A DNA stretch of 64,000 nucleotides from Rhodospirillaceae bacterium. Its GTDB lineage: Bacteria; Pseudomonadota; Alphaproteobacteria; Rhodospirillales; Rhodospirillaceae. The stretch is taken from assembly GCA_029245025.1 (NCBI GenBank), contig JAQWQC010000034.1, forward strand, positions 186,001 through 250,000, given 5' to 3'. Below are positions 7,631 to 16,131 of this stretch, piece by piece. Both the position numbers and the translations under genes were made by a program. Within the stretch, counting starts at the first letter, position 1. Each line of letters begins with the position of its first letter. The notes beneath the pieces are model-generated. The model was given only the letters and a program-made list of their open reading frames with translations, had not been told where the DNA came from and made no database searches.

Positions 7631-9581
7631 CTCATCCTTCCCACATCTTCTGTCACCGATAAAGCTCGGGCCAATCACGTTACGCCACAGGGCGGTATTG
7701 AGTGGTCATGGTATGGCATTGGGTGACGGGCAAGTCGGCATCAGCGATCGCTTCCACGCCTATCTCATGGCGAGGGCCAAAGGTGGTGCGGCCATGGTGG
7801 GGAGTGAATCCGCACCGGTCCATGCCAGCACGTCGAGCCGCAGTTTGGGCATTCGTCTTTATGATGATGAAGTGATTCCAAGCCTGCGAAAAACTGCAGA
7901 CGACATTCGAGAAGCGGGTTCACGTCTCGCTATTACGCTGTGGCATGGCGGCCACAAGGACAGCTTTATCCGCGGTGGGTATGCCTTGGCGCCGTCACCA
8001 GTACCTAACCTTGCGGGCGAAGTGCCCAAACAAATCTCGGCCGGTGAGATCAACGAGCTGATTGTCGCCTATGGGGAAGCTGCGGCCCGGTGCAAAGAGG
8101 CGGGGCTAGACGCCATCGAACTGCAGACCTCCACCGATTATTTGTTGGGTTCTTTCTTGTCGCCTGTCCTCAACCGCCGGACGGATGCCTATGGCGGTTC
8201 CTTTGAGAACCGCATTCGTTTTGTACGGCAAATTCTTGAATCCATCCGGGAGCAGGTCGGTGATGCCATTGCTGTTGGTGTGCGAACATCTGCACGGCAT
8301 GACATACCTGGTTCCCCCATGGATTACGGCCTAGAGGAGTCGACGGCGAGCATGAAGGCTTTTGCCGAAGCGGGCTTGGTTGATTATGTCAGTGTGATGA
8401 TTGGGTCCGGTTGGGCGCCCCCTGAATCTTCATCCATTCCACACATGGCTCAGCCACGCGTTCAACTGCGCGACGAAGGAAAAGCGTTTAAGGATGTCCT
8501 GTCCGTACCGGTCGTGATCGCCGGACGCGTTCGCTCTCCTGAGGATGCGGAGAGTGCTATTGCAGATGGCTCGGCTGATATTGTTGCTATGGCTCGTACT
8601 TGGATTGCCGACCCCGAATGGGGCAAGAAAATCGAAGACGGCGAGGCTCATCGCATCCGGCCCTGCATGTCCTGCAATCAGGCGTGCGTCGGATTTGTGT
8701 TCCGCGGCTTGCCGGGATCTTGCGTCATCAATCCGGTTGCGGGACGCGAAGCGGAATTGGGTGACTCTGGGCGGAGCGAGAAACCGCGAGTTGTTGCTGT
8801 CATTGGGGGTGGACCTGCTGGGCTGGAGGCGGCGCGGGTCTTGGCTATGAGAGGGCATCATGTTTCCCTTTACGAACAGCATACAGAACTGGGTGGGCAG
8901 ATGCGTCTGGCCGCAGCAGCGCCGCACCGAGAGGAAATGCTACCGGCCTTGGCGTGGTGGAAAGAGGAGCTTGAACGTCTGCAAGTGCGCATTCACCTGA
9001 GTCACACTGTCACGTCAGAAAAAGATTTGGACGCGGATACAGTTGTTTGGGCGACTGGTGCTGATCCTGGTCATACAGCGCTCTGGCGTATCCGACCCTA
9101 TTTGTTTGACGGCATCCCAGGCACGGATGCCCTGCCCTCTGGGCGCGACGTGCTGGCGGGCAAAACTCAGGCCAAAGGCTCTGTTCTTGTTATTGATGAA
9201 GAAGGGGGGTGGCCTGCAGTTTCTTTGGTGGAATCTCTCGCGGCCGATCCCGCCGTTTCGCATGTGACAGCCATAACGCCGGAACGATCCCTCGGAGAGG
9301 CGGCATTGACGCTCACTTGGGAAATCAAGTCTGTGTCAGCCCGTCTTCGTGAGGATGATGGCATTACAGTCTTGACGGAAAGTACCGTCAAGGAGGTGGC
9401 TGGCAGTCATGCCACATTGTCTACGGGCGATAGGATTGGTCCGTTCGACACCATCATCATGAGCACGGGAACTACAGCTAACATTGTGCCTGACAACGCA
9501 TTGGCGGTTGGCGACTGCGTCGCGCCACGCGGAATCTGGGCGGCCACTTCCGATGCGGCCAAGTTGGCACGGACTTTGTAA
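7623..9581 (+). CDS. Old-Yellow-Enzyme/TMADH-type FMN, FAD and [4Fe-4S] oxidoreductase
   Basis: A 652-residue three-part flavoenzyme of the 2,4-dienoyl-CoA reductase/trimethylamine dehydrogenase family. Residues 1-340 form the FMN TIM barrel (LGPITLRHRAVLSGHG at the start, SFENRIRFV typical). The [4Fe-4S] ligands are Cys348, Cys351, Cys355 and Cys367 (CMSC..C, then C after 11). The C-terminal part has a dinucleotide motif (VIGGGPAGLEAARVL) near residue 395 and a second NAD(P)-type region ending VGDCVAPRGIWAAT. It overlaps the glutaredoxin-DinB gene by 8 bp and ends the operon. Likely role: reduction or oxidative demethylation of an organic substrate; which one is not visible. Confidence 0.85.
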   Translation: MADSSFPHLLSPIKLGPITLRHRAVLSGHGMALGDGQVGISDRFHAYLMARAKGGAAMVGSESAPVHASTSSRSLGIRLYDDEVIPSLRKTADDIREAGSRLAITLWHGGHKDSFIRGGYALAPSPVPNLAGEVPKQISAGEINELIVAYGEAAARCKEAGLDAIELQTSTDYLLGSFLSPVLNRRTDAYGGSFENRIRFVRQILESIREQVGDAIAVGVRTSARHDIPGSPMDYGLEESTASMKAFAEAGLVDYVSVMIGSGWAPPESSSIPHMAQPRVQLRDEGKAFKDVLSVPVVIAGRVRSPEDAESAIADGSADIVAMARTWIADPEWGKKIEDGEAHRIRPCMSCNQACVGFVFRGLPGSCVINPVAGREAELGDSGRSEKPRVVAVIGGGPAGLEAARVLAMRGHHVSLYEQHTELGGQMRLAAAAPHREEMLPALAWWKEELERLQVRIHLSHTVTSEKDLDADTVVWATGADPGHTALWRIRPYLFDGIPGTDALPSGRDVLAGKTQAKGSVLVIDEEGGWPAVSLVESLAADPAVSHVTAITPERSLGEAALTLTWEIKSVSARLREDDGITVLTESTVKEVAGSHATLSTGDRIGPFDTIIMSTGTTANIVPDNALAVGDCVAPRGIWAATSDAAKLARTL

Positions 9582-9588
9582 AACGCAA

Positions 9589-10212
9589 TCAATCGATTGA
9601 AGCGGCCTCGATTTTCGAGATCATTTGATCAACAGACGCGACTTGTCCGAAATTGCTGTCAAACACTGCCAGTGTCATGCGTTGCAAATCCTCCGCCGCA
9701 CAGCCATTGATATCTGACGTCGCTGTGCTGTCGGACAGCATAATCACTTTGAAATCAAGCAACGCGGCCTGTCGTGCGGTGGTGTCGACACAGACGCCAG
9801 TGGCAATGCCTGCCAAGATCAGGGTGTCGATCCCGCGGGCACGCAACGTGAGTTCGACATCTGAGCCGGTAAAGGCGCCGAGTCGAGGTTTAATAACCAT
9901 CCAGTCGCTTTCTTTAACATCAAGTCCGGCGTGAAGCTCAGACGTGGTCTCGCCGCCGGTCAGCAGTCGCTTGGATTCTACGGCTGGAACAACGTCGCTT
10001 AATACACCCAGGTTTGAGTGATCTGGCCGCAGTTGATGGGCGATATGCATGACCGCAATGCCGTGGTCTCGACAGGCGGCAGCGAGGGTGTTTGTTCGGG
10101 TCATGGCGTCCAGTCCGCCCGGAGCGGAAATGGCATTTCCTTCGACAAAAAAATTCTGAAAATCAATTGTAATGAGTGCGGTTTTTTCCGGGACGATTTG
10201 AAAGTCGACCAT
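9589..10212 (-). CDS. Isochorismatase-family cysteine hydrolase
   Basis: 207 residues with the catalytic triad of the cysteine-hydrolase (nicotinamidase/isochorismatase) superfamily: Asp17 in LITIDFQ, Lys108 in IKPRLGAF and Cys141 in GVCVDTTAR. The cis-peptide bond region ATGV is present. Members hydrolyse amide or vinyl-ether bonds (N-carbamoylsarcosine, ureidoacrylate, nicotinamide and others). The substrate here is unresolved. It is the last gene of a three-gene minus-strand unit (NmrA-like, SDR, hydrolase) with 16 bp to the SDR, and it converges on the OYE gene with only 7 bp between stops. Confidence 0.85.
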   Translation of the reverse strand: MVDFQIVPEKTALITIDFQNFFVEGNAISAPGGLDAMTRTNTLAAACRDHGIAVMHIAHQLRPDHSNLGVLSDVVPAVESKRLLTGGETTSELHAGLDVKESDWMVIKPRLGAFTGSDVELTLRARGIDTLILAGIATGVCVDTTARQAALLDFKVIMLSDSTATSDINGCAAEDLQRMTLAVFDSNFGQVASVDQMISKIEAASID

Positions 10213-10228
10213 AGAATTTTAGGTCCCG

Positions 10229-11131
10229 TTACATCGGCATCCGAAGATACCCATCCATCGTTCCTCCGGGGCCAGACTCCAAGTAGAAATCCAGAATAAG
10301 AGGCTGCCCCGGTTCAATTGCATAAGGCGTCAAGTCAGACACGCCTTCTTCAGCCAAGACGTCGTCATCGAGGAAGAAGTTGCCGGTGCAGGTTTTAGCA
10401 TCGCGAGTCAGGATCGCATGCGCAGAGTCGGCGACAATGTCTGTGGTCCGGCAATGTTTGATCACCGTGTCGCCACCCAACTCATGGCGGATCGCCGCTG
10501 TGTCAATTGCTGTCCTGGGCCATAAGGCATTGGCGGCTATGCCGTGCTCACGAAAGTCTTCGGCGAGGCCGATGGTTGCAAAGCTCATCCCCATTTTTGC
10601 CAAAGTGTAGGGCAGGGTGCTCTTGTACCACTTCGGGTCCAAGCTTGGCGGCGGTGACAAAGTTAGGATGTGCGGATTGGTTCCCTCTTTGAGGTGAGGT
10701 AAGCAAGTTCGCGCCGCAAGTAATGTGCCGCGGAGATTAATTTGGTGCATCAGGTCAATGCGTCGCATCGGCACGTCATTTACGCCACCTAGGGCTACAG
10801 CACTGGCGTTGTTAATCAGAATGTCGATGCCACCAAAGGTCTCAACTGTTTTTGCAACGGCCTCTGCTACTTCGGTGTCGTTGCGCAGATCCATTTGAAT
10901 GGCGAGCGATTTTCCACCTGCCTCTTCTATTTCCTCTGCAGCAGTATGAATGGTGCCGGGCAATTTTGGATGCGGTTTTGCTGTTTTGGCGGCAATAGCC
11001 ACATTGGCGCCATCCGCGGCAGCGCGTTTTGCAATGGCCAGCCCAATGCCTCGGCTGCCGCCGGTAATGAATAGAGTTTTTCCTTTTAACGACCGGTCGG
11101 CGGCTGGGGCATAAGAAGAGGGGTTGGTCAT
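10229..11131 (-). CDS. Short-chain dehydrogenase/reductase, HSDL2-like
   Basis: 300 residues with the classical SDR signatures: TGGSRGIG (23-30) for cofactor binding, NNASA, and a YTLAK catalytic Tyr-x3-Lys. AAKTAKPHPKLPGTIHTAAEEI after the second strand is characteristic of the hydroxysteroid-dehydrogenase-like protein 2 (HSDL2) group, which handles fatty-acyl or steroid-like substrates and is NADP-linked. The C-terminal extension (FFLDDDVLAEEGV and the following LDFYLES) is also typical of that group. It lies 7 bp after the NmrA-like gene, so it is cotranscribed. Confidence 0.85.
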   Translation of the reverse strand: MTNPSSYAPAADRSLKGKTLFITGGSRGIGLAIAKRAAADGANVAIAAKTAKPHPKLPGTIHTAAEEIEEAGGKSLAIQMDLRNDTEVAEAVAKTVETFGGIDILINNASAVALGGVNDVPMRRIDLMHQINLRGTLLAARTCLPHLKEGTNPHILTLSPPPSLDPKWYKSTLPYTLAKMGMSFATIGLAEDFREHGIAANALWPRTAIDTAAIRHELGGDTVIKHCRTTDIVADSAHAILTRDAKTCTGNFFLDDDVLAEEGVSDLTPYAIEPGQPLILDFYLESGPGGTMDGYLRMPM

Positions 11132-11138
11132 CGCTGAG

Positions 11139-12002
11139 CTACTTTTTCCAGGCTGCTACGGCTTCGTCGGCGAAACCTTCGAATGTGCGAAGTGCATGAC
11201 CGACAGCGGCCTCACTGGTTGCGACATCTGCATCAGACGCGACGCTTCCCATCTTCTGCATCTTGGCGAAGCCCGCCTTCAACGCAGTGAGGAGCCACGG
11301 TGGCATAAACGCTTTCGATCCTTCAGCCCAGGCGTCGAGGTCGTCACCGCCATACTGTACGTCTCTGCCAAGTTTCTCGCCGTATAGCGCGGCTATGTCG
11401 TCGGCCGTCCAGGCCTTCGGTCCGTACAGGGCAATATCTTGGCCATCAAGTTCGTCCGTCGAAAGAGCTTTCACCGCCGCGTCAGCAATGTCGCGGGTGT
11501 CGATGCGGCTCTGTCCAACATTGCCAATTGGCATCGGGTAAACCCCAGCACCGGTGATGGCTCCGCCCAGCATCAAATCATTTTGGTAAAAGAAGTCGGG
11601 ACGAAGAATGACATGGGTTGCACCCGATTCTCGAATAGCATTCTCGATACCAACCTTGCTCGCGTAGTGAGGCACTTTCATTGCTTCTTCCGAGAGTTTG
11701 ACCGAAAGAAAGACAATCTTTTTGATACCGGCCTCAACAGCGGCTTGAACCGCGTTGGCACCGCGCAAGGCTTCTGTTTCTCCATTGGCGGTGATGAGTA
11801 ACATTTTTTCGGCTCCCGAGAAGGCCGTCCCTAGGGTGCTCGCGTCCTCCAAGTCACCCACCACACCGGTTACACCAGAGGGGAGCGCAGCAGACTTTTC
11901 AGCAGAGCGGCTGAGAACACGGACCTCTTCGCCCGTTGCCGCAAGAGCTTGGGCGGCCGGTGCGCCAACACGACCTGTGCCACCAATAATAAGTGTCGTC
12001 AT
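11139..12002 (-). CDS. NmrA-like NAD(P)-binding protein
   Basis: 287 residues beginning with an extended-SDR/NmrA Rossmann motif (LIIGGTGRVG, residues 4-13). There is no classical SDR Tyr-x3-Lys site, consistent with NmrA/HSCARG redox-sensor or quinone-reductase-like members. VIYRP-like proline-rich structure is absent; the middle part (HVILRPDFFYQN) is the usual substrate-loop region of this family. The function could be NAD(P)H-dependent reduction or ligand sensing. First gene of the three-gene minus-strand unit. Confidence 0.78.
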   Translation of the reverse strand: MTTLIIGGTGRVGAPAAQALAATGEEVRVLSRSAEKSAALPSGVTGVVGDLEDASTLGTAFSGAEKMLLITANGETEALRGANAVQAAVEAGIKKIVFLSVKLSEEAMKVPHYASKVGIENAIRESGATHVILRPDFFYQNDLMLGGAITGAGVYPMPIGNVGQSRIDTRDIADAAVKALSTDELDGQDIALYGPKAWTADDIAALYGEKLGRDVQYGGDDLDAWAEGSKAFMPPWLLTALKAGFAKMQKMGSVASDADVATSEAAVGHALRTFEGFADEAVAAWKK

Positions 12003-12166
12003 CTATCGTCCCCTTTGAATCACTTTGTACATGAAAGGTTGTTTGGCCGCACATTGCCTGGGTGGCTGCAGAAATCAATGTTTTATGGGGGTTGTCGGGT
12101 GACTCTGGACTTATTGGGGTCCTAAGGCCAATATATATCGTCTGAATCGTCATCGCCTGGACCATC

Positions 12167-12553
12167 ATGCGCCTTGGATTCGCCAAATCTGCAGTGAGTG
12201 TTCTGACCGCTCTGTCCCTGACAGCGGCGCTGATGATTTCTGTGTTTGCCCAATCCCATACGATGGCTGCCGGGGTTGCCACGACTGCGGATCCCTGCGT
12301 CGATCATCAGTTGCCAGCGCCAACATCCGCTTGGGAAGAGACCTGCGCCGCCCTTTGTGACACGTCCAGCCTCGATAGTTTTGTTGCTGCGACAACGGAC
12401 AGGCTTAAGAGCATCGAGTTGCAGGTGTTGCTGGTCTCTTATGCCCCGGCCTCACCACATCGTACCTTGCTAACGTCAAGGGTGGGTTTCGTTACGACCC
12501 ACGATCCGCCGGGCTCTCGTCTCTACCTCACGACGCAGCGTCTCCGCATCTAA
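12167..12553 (+). CDS. Small secreted Cys-containing protein preceding the copper genes
   Basis: 128 residues: a signal peptide (hydrophobic core to about residue 30, ending SVFAQ or MAAG), then a mature part with PCVDHQ and TCAALC, which could bind a metal. The C-terminus ends in a short basic/aliphatic tail (LYLTTQRLRI), a form I associate with small hypothetical proteins at the head of copper clusters. It lies about 85 bp before the TolC-like gene in the same direction. No enzymatic domain is visible. A copper-sensing or copper-chaperone role is inference from context only. Confidence 0.5.
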   Translation: MRLGFAKSAVSVLTALSLTAALMISVFAQSHTMAAGVATTADPCVDHQLPAPTSAWEETCAALCDTSSLDSFVAATTDRLKSIELQVLLVSYAPASPHRTLLTSRVGFVTTHDPPGSRLYLTTQRLRI

Positions 12554-12639
12554 ACTCTCTACTGGCACGGCTTGTCCGTGTTCATTCGTTCGGCTGTCAA
12601 ATTGGCAGCATGGTTTTGATGTATGTAGAGAGACGTCCC

Positions 12640-14025
12640 ATGGCCTTGGCCACACACTATCTAAAACTTCTATTGCCTCCAGTGGCGGCGTGTTTACTTT
12701 TTTCAGCCTGCGCAACGCCTGATCCTGACGAAGCATTCCGTGATTTGGGAGTGCTTGTCGATGATCGCCTACCTGTTCCAGTGACTTGGCGCACTGGTGG
12801 GCCCGAAGATGCTGCCGCCGATCAACGGATCGCTGAAATTCTTGACGCGCCTCTGACTGCGGAGGCTGCAGTTCAAGTCGCGTTGCTGAGCAACCGCGGT
12901 CTGCAGGCGCGATACGCAGATTTGGGCATTGCTCAGGCAGACGTGGTGCAAGCCGGATTGCTGCAAAACCCAGTCTTCGAAATCATGGTCAGGCCGTCGA
13001 CGGAAGAGGGCACCAATTTTGAATTGGGGCTGATGCAGAATTTTGTCGATCTGTTGATGCGCCCAGCTCGTCAAAAAATAGCTGCTGCTGAATACGAGTC
13101 GGTGCGTCTTGAGTTGGCAGCACATTTGGTGGCTTTTGTAGGGGAGGTCCAGGCGGCCTACTACACTCACCTGGGTGCGAAGGCTGAGCACGCCGTTGCC
13201 ATTGAAATGGCTATCACCGAGCAAGACTCGGCCGACCTATCAACGGCCTTTCACACCGCGGGGAATATTTCAGACCTGGAGCACGCTGGTTACCTCGCAC
13301 ATGCCGCTGAAATGCAGGCTTCGTTATATGACGCCGAAGCTGAGATGACGGAGAGTCGCATTGACCTCGCGCTCTTGCTCGGCGTGTCACCATCCGGTGC
13401 ATGGTTTATGCCGTCCCGTTTGGCTTCGCTGCCAAAAGACGCAGTTCTTTTGGAGGGCCTCGAAGACCGAGCTGTGCGCCAGCGGTATGACCTGGCAGCG
13501 CATCGCTCTGAATTGCAGGCCGCGCTTAATGAGTTGGACTTGGAAGAGAGCTTCCGATTGTTTGAAGAGGCGGACCTTGCCGTGAGTGCGGAACGTGAGC
13601 CTGACGGTGCGTGGCTTATCGGACCGGCTTTAGAATTCCCGTTGCCCATTTTTAACCAAGGCCAAGCCCGCGTCACCGGAGCAGCTCTAATGGTGCGCGG
13701 CATGCGCGATAGCTTGCTCGCGGAAGAGCGCGAAGTACGGTCTGATGTCATAATGTTCTCTGATGCAATGGCATTGGCCCGCACGCGGGCTGACCATCTC
13801 CGCAATACTTTGTTGCCGTTACGTGAAGACATCGTCCAGCTAACTCTCGCAGAATACAATTACATGCTTGAGAGTCCGTTCCATCTGCTTGAAACCCAAC
13901 AAGATACGAACGAGACCTATCGCGACTATCTTGAAGCTCTGACCGACTATTGGGTCGCGCGAGCGAAACTTAGGGCCGCCGCAGGCGGTATGCCCCTTGA
14001 AACAACACCAGGAGCCGCGTCATGA
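12640..14025 (+). CDS. TolC-family outer-membrane efflux lipoprotein
   Basis: About 461 residues with a lipoprotein signal (lipobox LLFSAC; lipidated Cys near residue 23) followed by the long alpha-helical repeats of the TolC/OEP fold. AALLSNRGLQARYADLGIAQADVVQAG-type helices occur twice, at about 75-200 and 270-440. The start at 12640 is preferred because it leads directly into the signal peptide; an in-frame ATG 30 bp upstream exists. The usual partners (membrane-fusion protein and RND pump) are missing; instead the stop codon overlaps the start of a multicopper oxidase gene. Similar TolC-oxidase pairs occur in copper resistance clusters. Confidence 0.85.
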   Translation: MALATHYLKLLLPPVAACLLFSACATPDPDEAFRDLGVLVDDRLPVPVTWRTGGPEDAAADQRIAEILDAPLTAEAAVQVALLSNRGLQARYADLGIAQADVVQAGLLQNPVFEIMVRPSTEEGTNFELGLMQNFVDLLMRPARQKIAAAEYESVRLELAAHLVAFVGEVQAAYYTHLGAKAEHAVAIEMAITEQDSADLSTAFHTAGNISDLEHAGYLAHAAEMQASLYDAEAEMTESRIDLALLLGVSPSGAWFMPSRLASLPKDAVLLEGLEDRAVRQRYDLAAHRSELQAALNELDLEESFRLFEEADLAVSAEREPDGAWLIGPALEFPLPIFNQGQARVTGAALMVRGMRDSLLAEEREVRSDVIMFSDAMALARTRADHLRNTLLPLREDIVQLTLAEYNYMLESPFHLLETQQDTNETYRDYLEALTDYWVARAKLRAAAGGMPLETTPGAAS

Positions 14026-15266
14026 ACCGCGCCCGTCGTTCCCTTTTATCGTCTCTCGTTGCAGGTGCAGGTGCGGCCGTCTTTGGAAAATCCGATGCTA
14101 AAGCCCAAACAGCTCCTGCACAGCCTCGCTCTGCACCGGGTTACACGCCTGTTCGCACGCTCAACGGGTCGACGTTGCCGTATGTCATGAAAGAGGGCGT
14201 CAAGGAATTCCACCTGATCGCCGAAGAGGTCGAGCATGAATTCGCGCCGGGCATGACGGCGAAGTGCTGGGGTTACAATGGCAGCACGCCGGGTCCGACC
14301 ATTGAAGCTGTTGAGGGGGATACGGTACGTATCCTGGTCACCAACAATTTGCCGGAGCACACAACAATTCACTGGCATGGCTTGCTGTTGCCCAGCGGAA
14401 TGGATGGTGTTGGTGGATTATCTCAGCCGCATATTCCGCCGGGTGAAACCTTTGCCTACGAGTTCACTCTTATTCAGCACGGTACGCATATGTACCACCC
14501 CCATGCAGACGAAATGGTTCAGCTTGCCGTTGGTATGATGGGTATGTTCATCATTCATCCCAAAGACGGAGAGCCAAAGAAGATTGATCGTGATTACGCA
14601 ATCATGCTGCACAACTGGGCGATACATCCGGGCACGTATAGGCCCGACCCCAGTGTGATGGTTGAGTTTGATCTGTGGACGATGAACAGCAAGGTGTTCC
14701 CTGCAATCGAATATCCGGTGGCCGAGGAAGGGGATCGCGTTCGCATCCGTATTGGTAATTTATCCATGTGGAATCACCCCATGCACCTTCATGGCCATCA
14801 GTTTCATGTGACGGGATCAGATGGTGGCCGTTGGCCCGAAGCGATGTGGCGGCCAGAGACCACTGAAATTGTTGGCGTTGGTCAAACCCGTGACATTGAA
14901 TTCGATGCCATACCCGGCGACTGGGCATTCCATTGCCACTTCTCCCATCACACGATGAACGCTATGGGTCACGACATTCCCAATCCTTTGGGCGTCGATC
15001 AAAGCGGTGTGGCGATGCGGATCATGTCGAAGATCCCAGGTTTTATGGCCATGGGTGAAAACGGTATGGGAGAGCATCAGGATCATTCAGTCCACATGAT
15101 GGGGCCAGAAAACACTCTACCGATGATGATGGGCGATGGCCCCTTCGGAAATTTGGAGATGGGCGGCATGTTTACGGTCGTAAAAATCAGAGAAACTCTA
15201 GACGGAGAGGGCGATCCCGGCTGGTTTGACAACCCGTCAGGGACTGTCGCCTACAAGGTTTCATGA
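14022..15266 (+). CDS. Multicopper oxidase (copper resistance, CopA/CueO-like), Tat-exported
   Basis: Oxidises Cu(I) to less toxic Cu(II) in the periplasm using O2. 414 residues with a twin-arginine leader (NRARRSLLSSLVAGAGAA). All four copper-site motifs are present: HWHG (117-120), HMYHPH (156-161), HPMHLHGH (252-259) and HCHFSHH (304-310) followed by Met315. The type-1 ligands are therefore His252, Cys305, His310 and Met315. After the last motif comes a Met/His-rich tail (about 330-385) like the copper-loading loops of CueO and CopA. It overlaps the TolC-like gene (ATGA), so the two are translationally coupled. It is shorter than the typical 450-600-residue enzymes. Confidence 0.93.
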   Translation: MNRARRSLLSSLVAGAGAAVFGKSDAKAQTAPAQPRSAPGYTPVRTLNGSTLPYVMKEGVKEFHLIAEEVEHEFAPGMTAKCWGYNGSTPGPTIEAVEGDTVRILVTNNLPEHTTIHWHGLLLPSGMDGVGGLSQPHIPPGETFAYEFTLIQHGTHMYHPHADEMVQLAVGMMGMFIIHPKDGEPKKIDRDYAIMLHNWAIHPGTYRPDPSVMVEFDLWTMNSKVFPAIEYPVAEEGDRVRIRIGNLSMWNHPMHLHGHQFHVTGSDGGRWPEAMWRPETTEIVGVGQTRDIEFDAIPGDWAFHCHFSHHTMNAMGHDIPNPLGVDQSGVAMRIMSKIPGFMAMGENGMGEHQDHSVHMMGPENTLPMMMGDGPFGNLEMGGMFTVVKIRETLDGEGDPGWFDNPSGTVAYKVS

Positions 15267-15360
15267 CTCCAGTTCCACAGATAGGAGTGGTATCGTTGCC
15301 CCACAAATAACCTATTTGTTAGTTCGGCATTCTACTCGCGTCATCTAAAGGGAGAGAAAA

Positions 15361-16017
15361 ATGCTTAAATCAGCGCTACTGACAACCGCCGCAATCGGAG
15401 CCGCTGCTCTGATGACGGCAACCACTGCGTCTGCACATAACTACATGACCACGCTTCGCGCCCCAGCCGGTTACATGGCTGATTTGGAAGCCCGTGTTGC
15501 CCACGGCTGCCTGGCCGAGGATGTCACAGAAGTCAGGCTGAAAATTCCTGAGGGGGTTTACCGGGTCACGCCTCTCACCACCCGAGATTGGGAAGTTGAA
15601 ACAGAAATGCGTGAAGTCGATCCGCCGGTGCCAGGCGATGGCGGCCGGCCCATTACGCGCACGGTCGATACCATCATCTGGAAAAACCCATCGTCACCGA
15701 TGCTTTACAATCGTCAGGAAGGATTCAAGTTCCGCGCCAAGCTGCCCAACGAGCCAGGCAAGGTTCTGTTCTGGCAGATGGTTAACATCTGTCCCGAAGG
15801 TCGTGATCCGTACACTGACCTGCCGGAAACAGCGCTCGATGTTAAAGATCACGATTTCGCTAAGAAATTCGAAGAGCTCATGGGCTCATCCGCGCACGTC
15901 GCGCCTTATACCGTGCTCTATAAACCCGACATGCCCCAGTATCCATGGGAGTGGTCGGCTGAGGATGTGCAACTGACCGGCATGACTCCGTCAGAGCAGA
16001 CGGCCGAAGCCAAATAG
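15361..16017 (+). CDS. YcnI-like copper-binding protein (DUF1775)
   Basis: 218 residues. A signal peptide ending TTASA exposes an N-terminal His (HNYMTTLRAPAGYMADLEARV), as in YcnI, where the first His and a distant Glu form a monohistidine Cu(II) site. The body follows the DUF1775 pattern: RVAHGCLAEDVTEVRLKIPEGV, later VLFWQMVNICPEG and VAPYTVLYK. It acts in the periplasm as a copper chaperone or insertase partner. It lies 94 bp after the oxidase with a good SD (GGGAGAG), and before the CopC-CopD fusion, which is the standard partner of YcnI genes. Confidence 0.88.
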   Translation: MLKSALLTTAAIGAAALMTATTASAHNYMTTLRAPAGYMADLEARVAHGCLAEDVTEVRLKIPEGVYRVTPLTTRDWEVETEMREVDPPVPGDGGRPITRTVDTIIWKNPSSPMLYNRQEGFKFRAKLPNEPGKVLFWQMVNICPEGRDPYTDLPETALDVKDHDFAKKFEELMGSSAHVAPYTVLYKPDMPQYPWEWSAEDVQLTGMTPSEQTAEAK

Positions 16018-16131
16018 ATTGTTGAATGGCGGGCGGAAAGGCACTGGGGGTGCTGTTCCGCTCTTCTGATTTTTGTTATTTAGTTCATCTGTGGATTTTG
16101 TGGATCCATTCGTACTCTTGGGGAAAACATA

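Noticed and set aside
8430-8927. Long antisense frame inside the OYE-type gene
   Set aside because: It mirrors the codon pattern of the sense gene and has no homology or start signal.
12003-12166. Possible CueR site before the copper block
   Set aside because: No CTTCCAG/CTGGAAG-type inverted repeat found in this stretch, so no operator is called.
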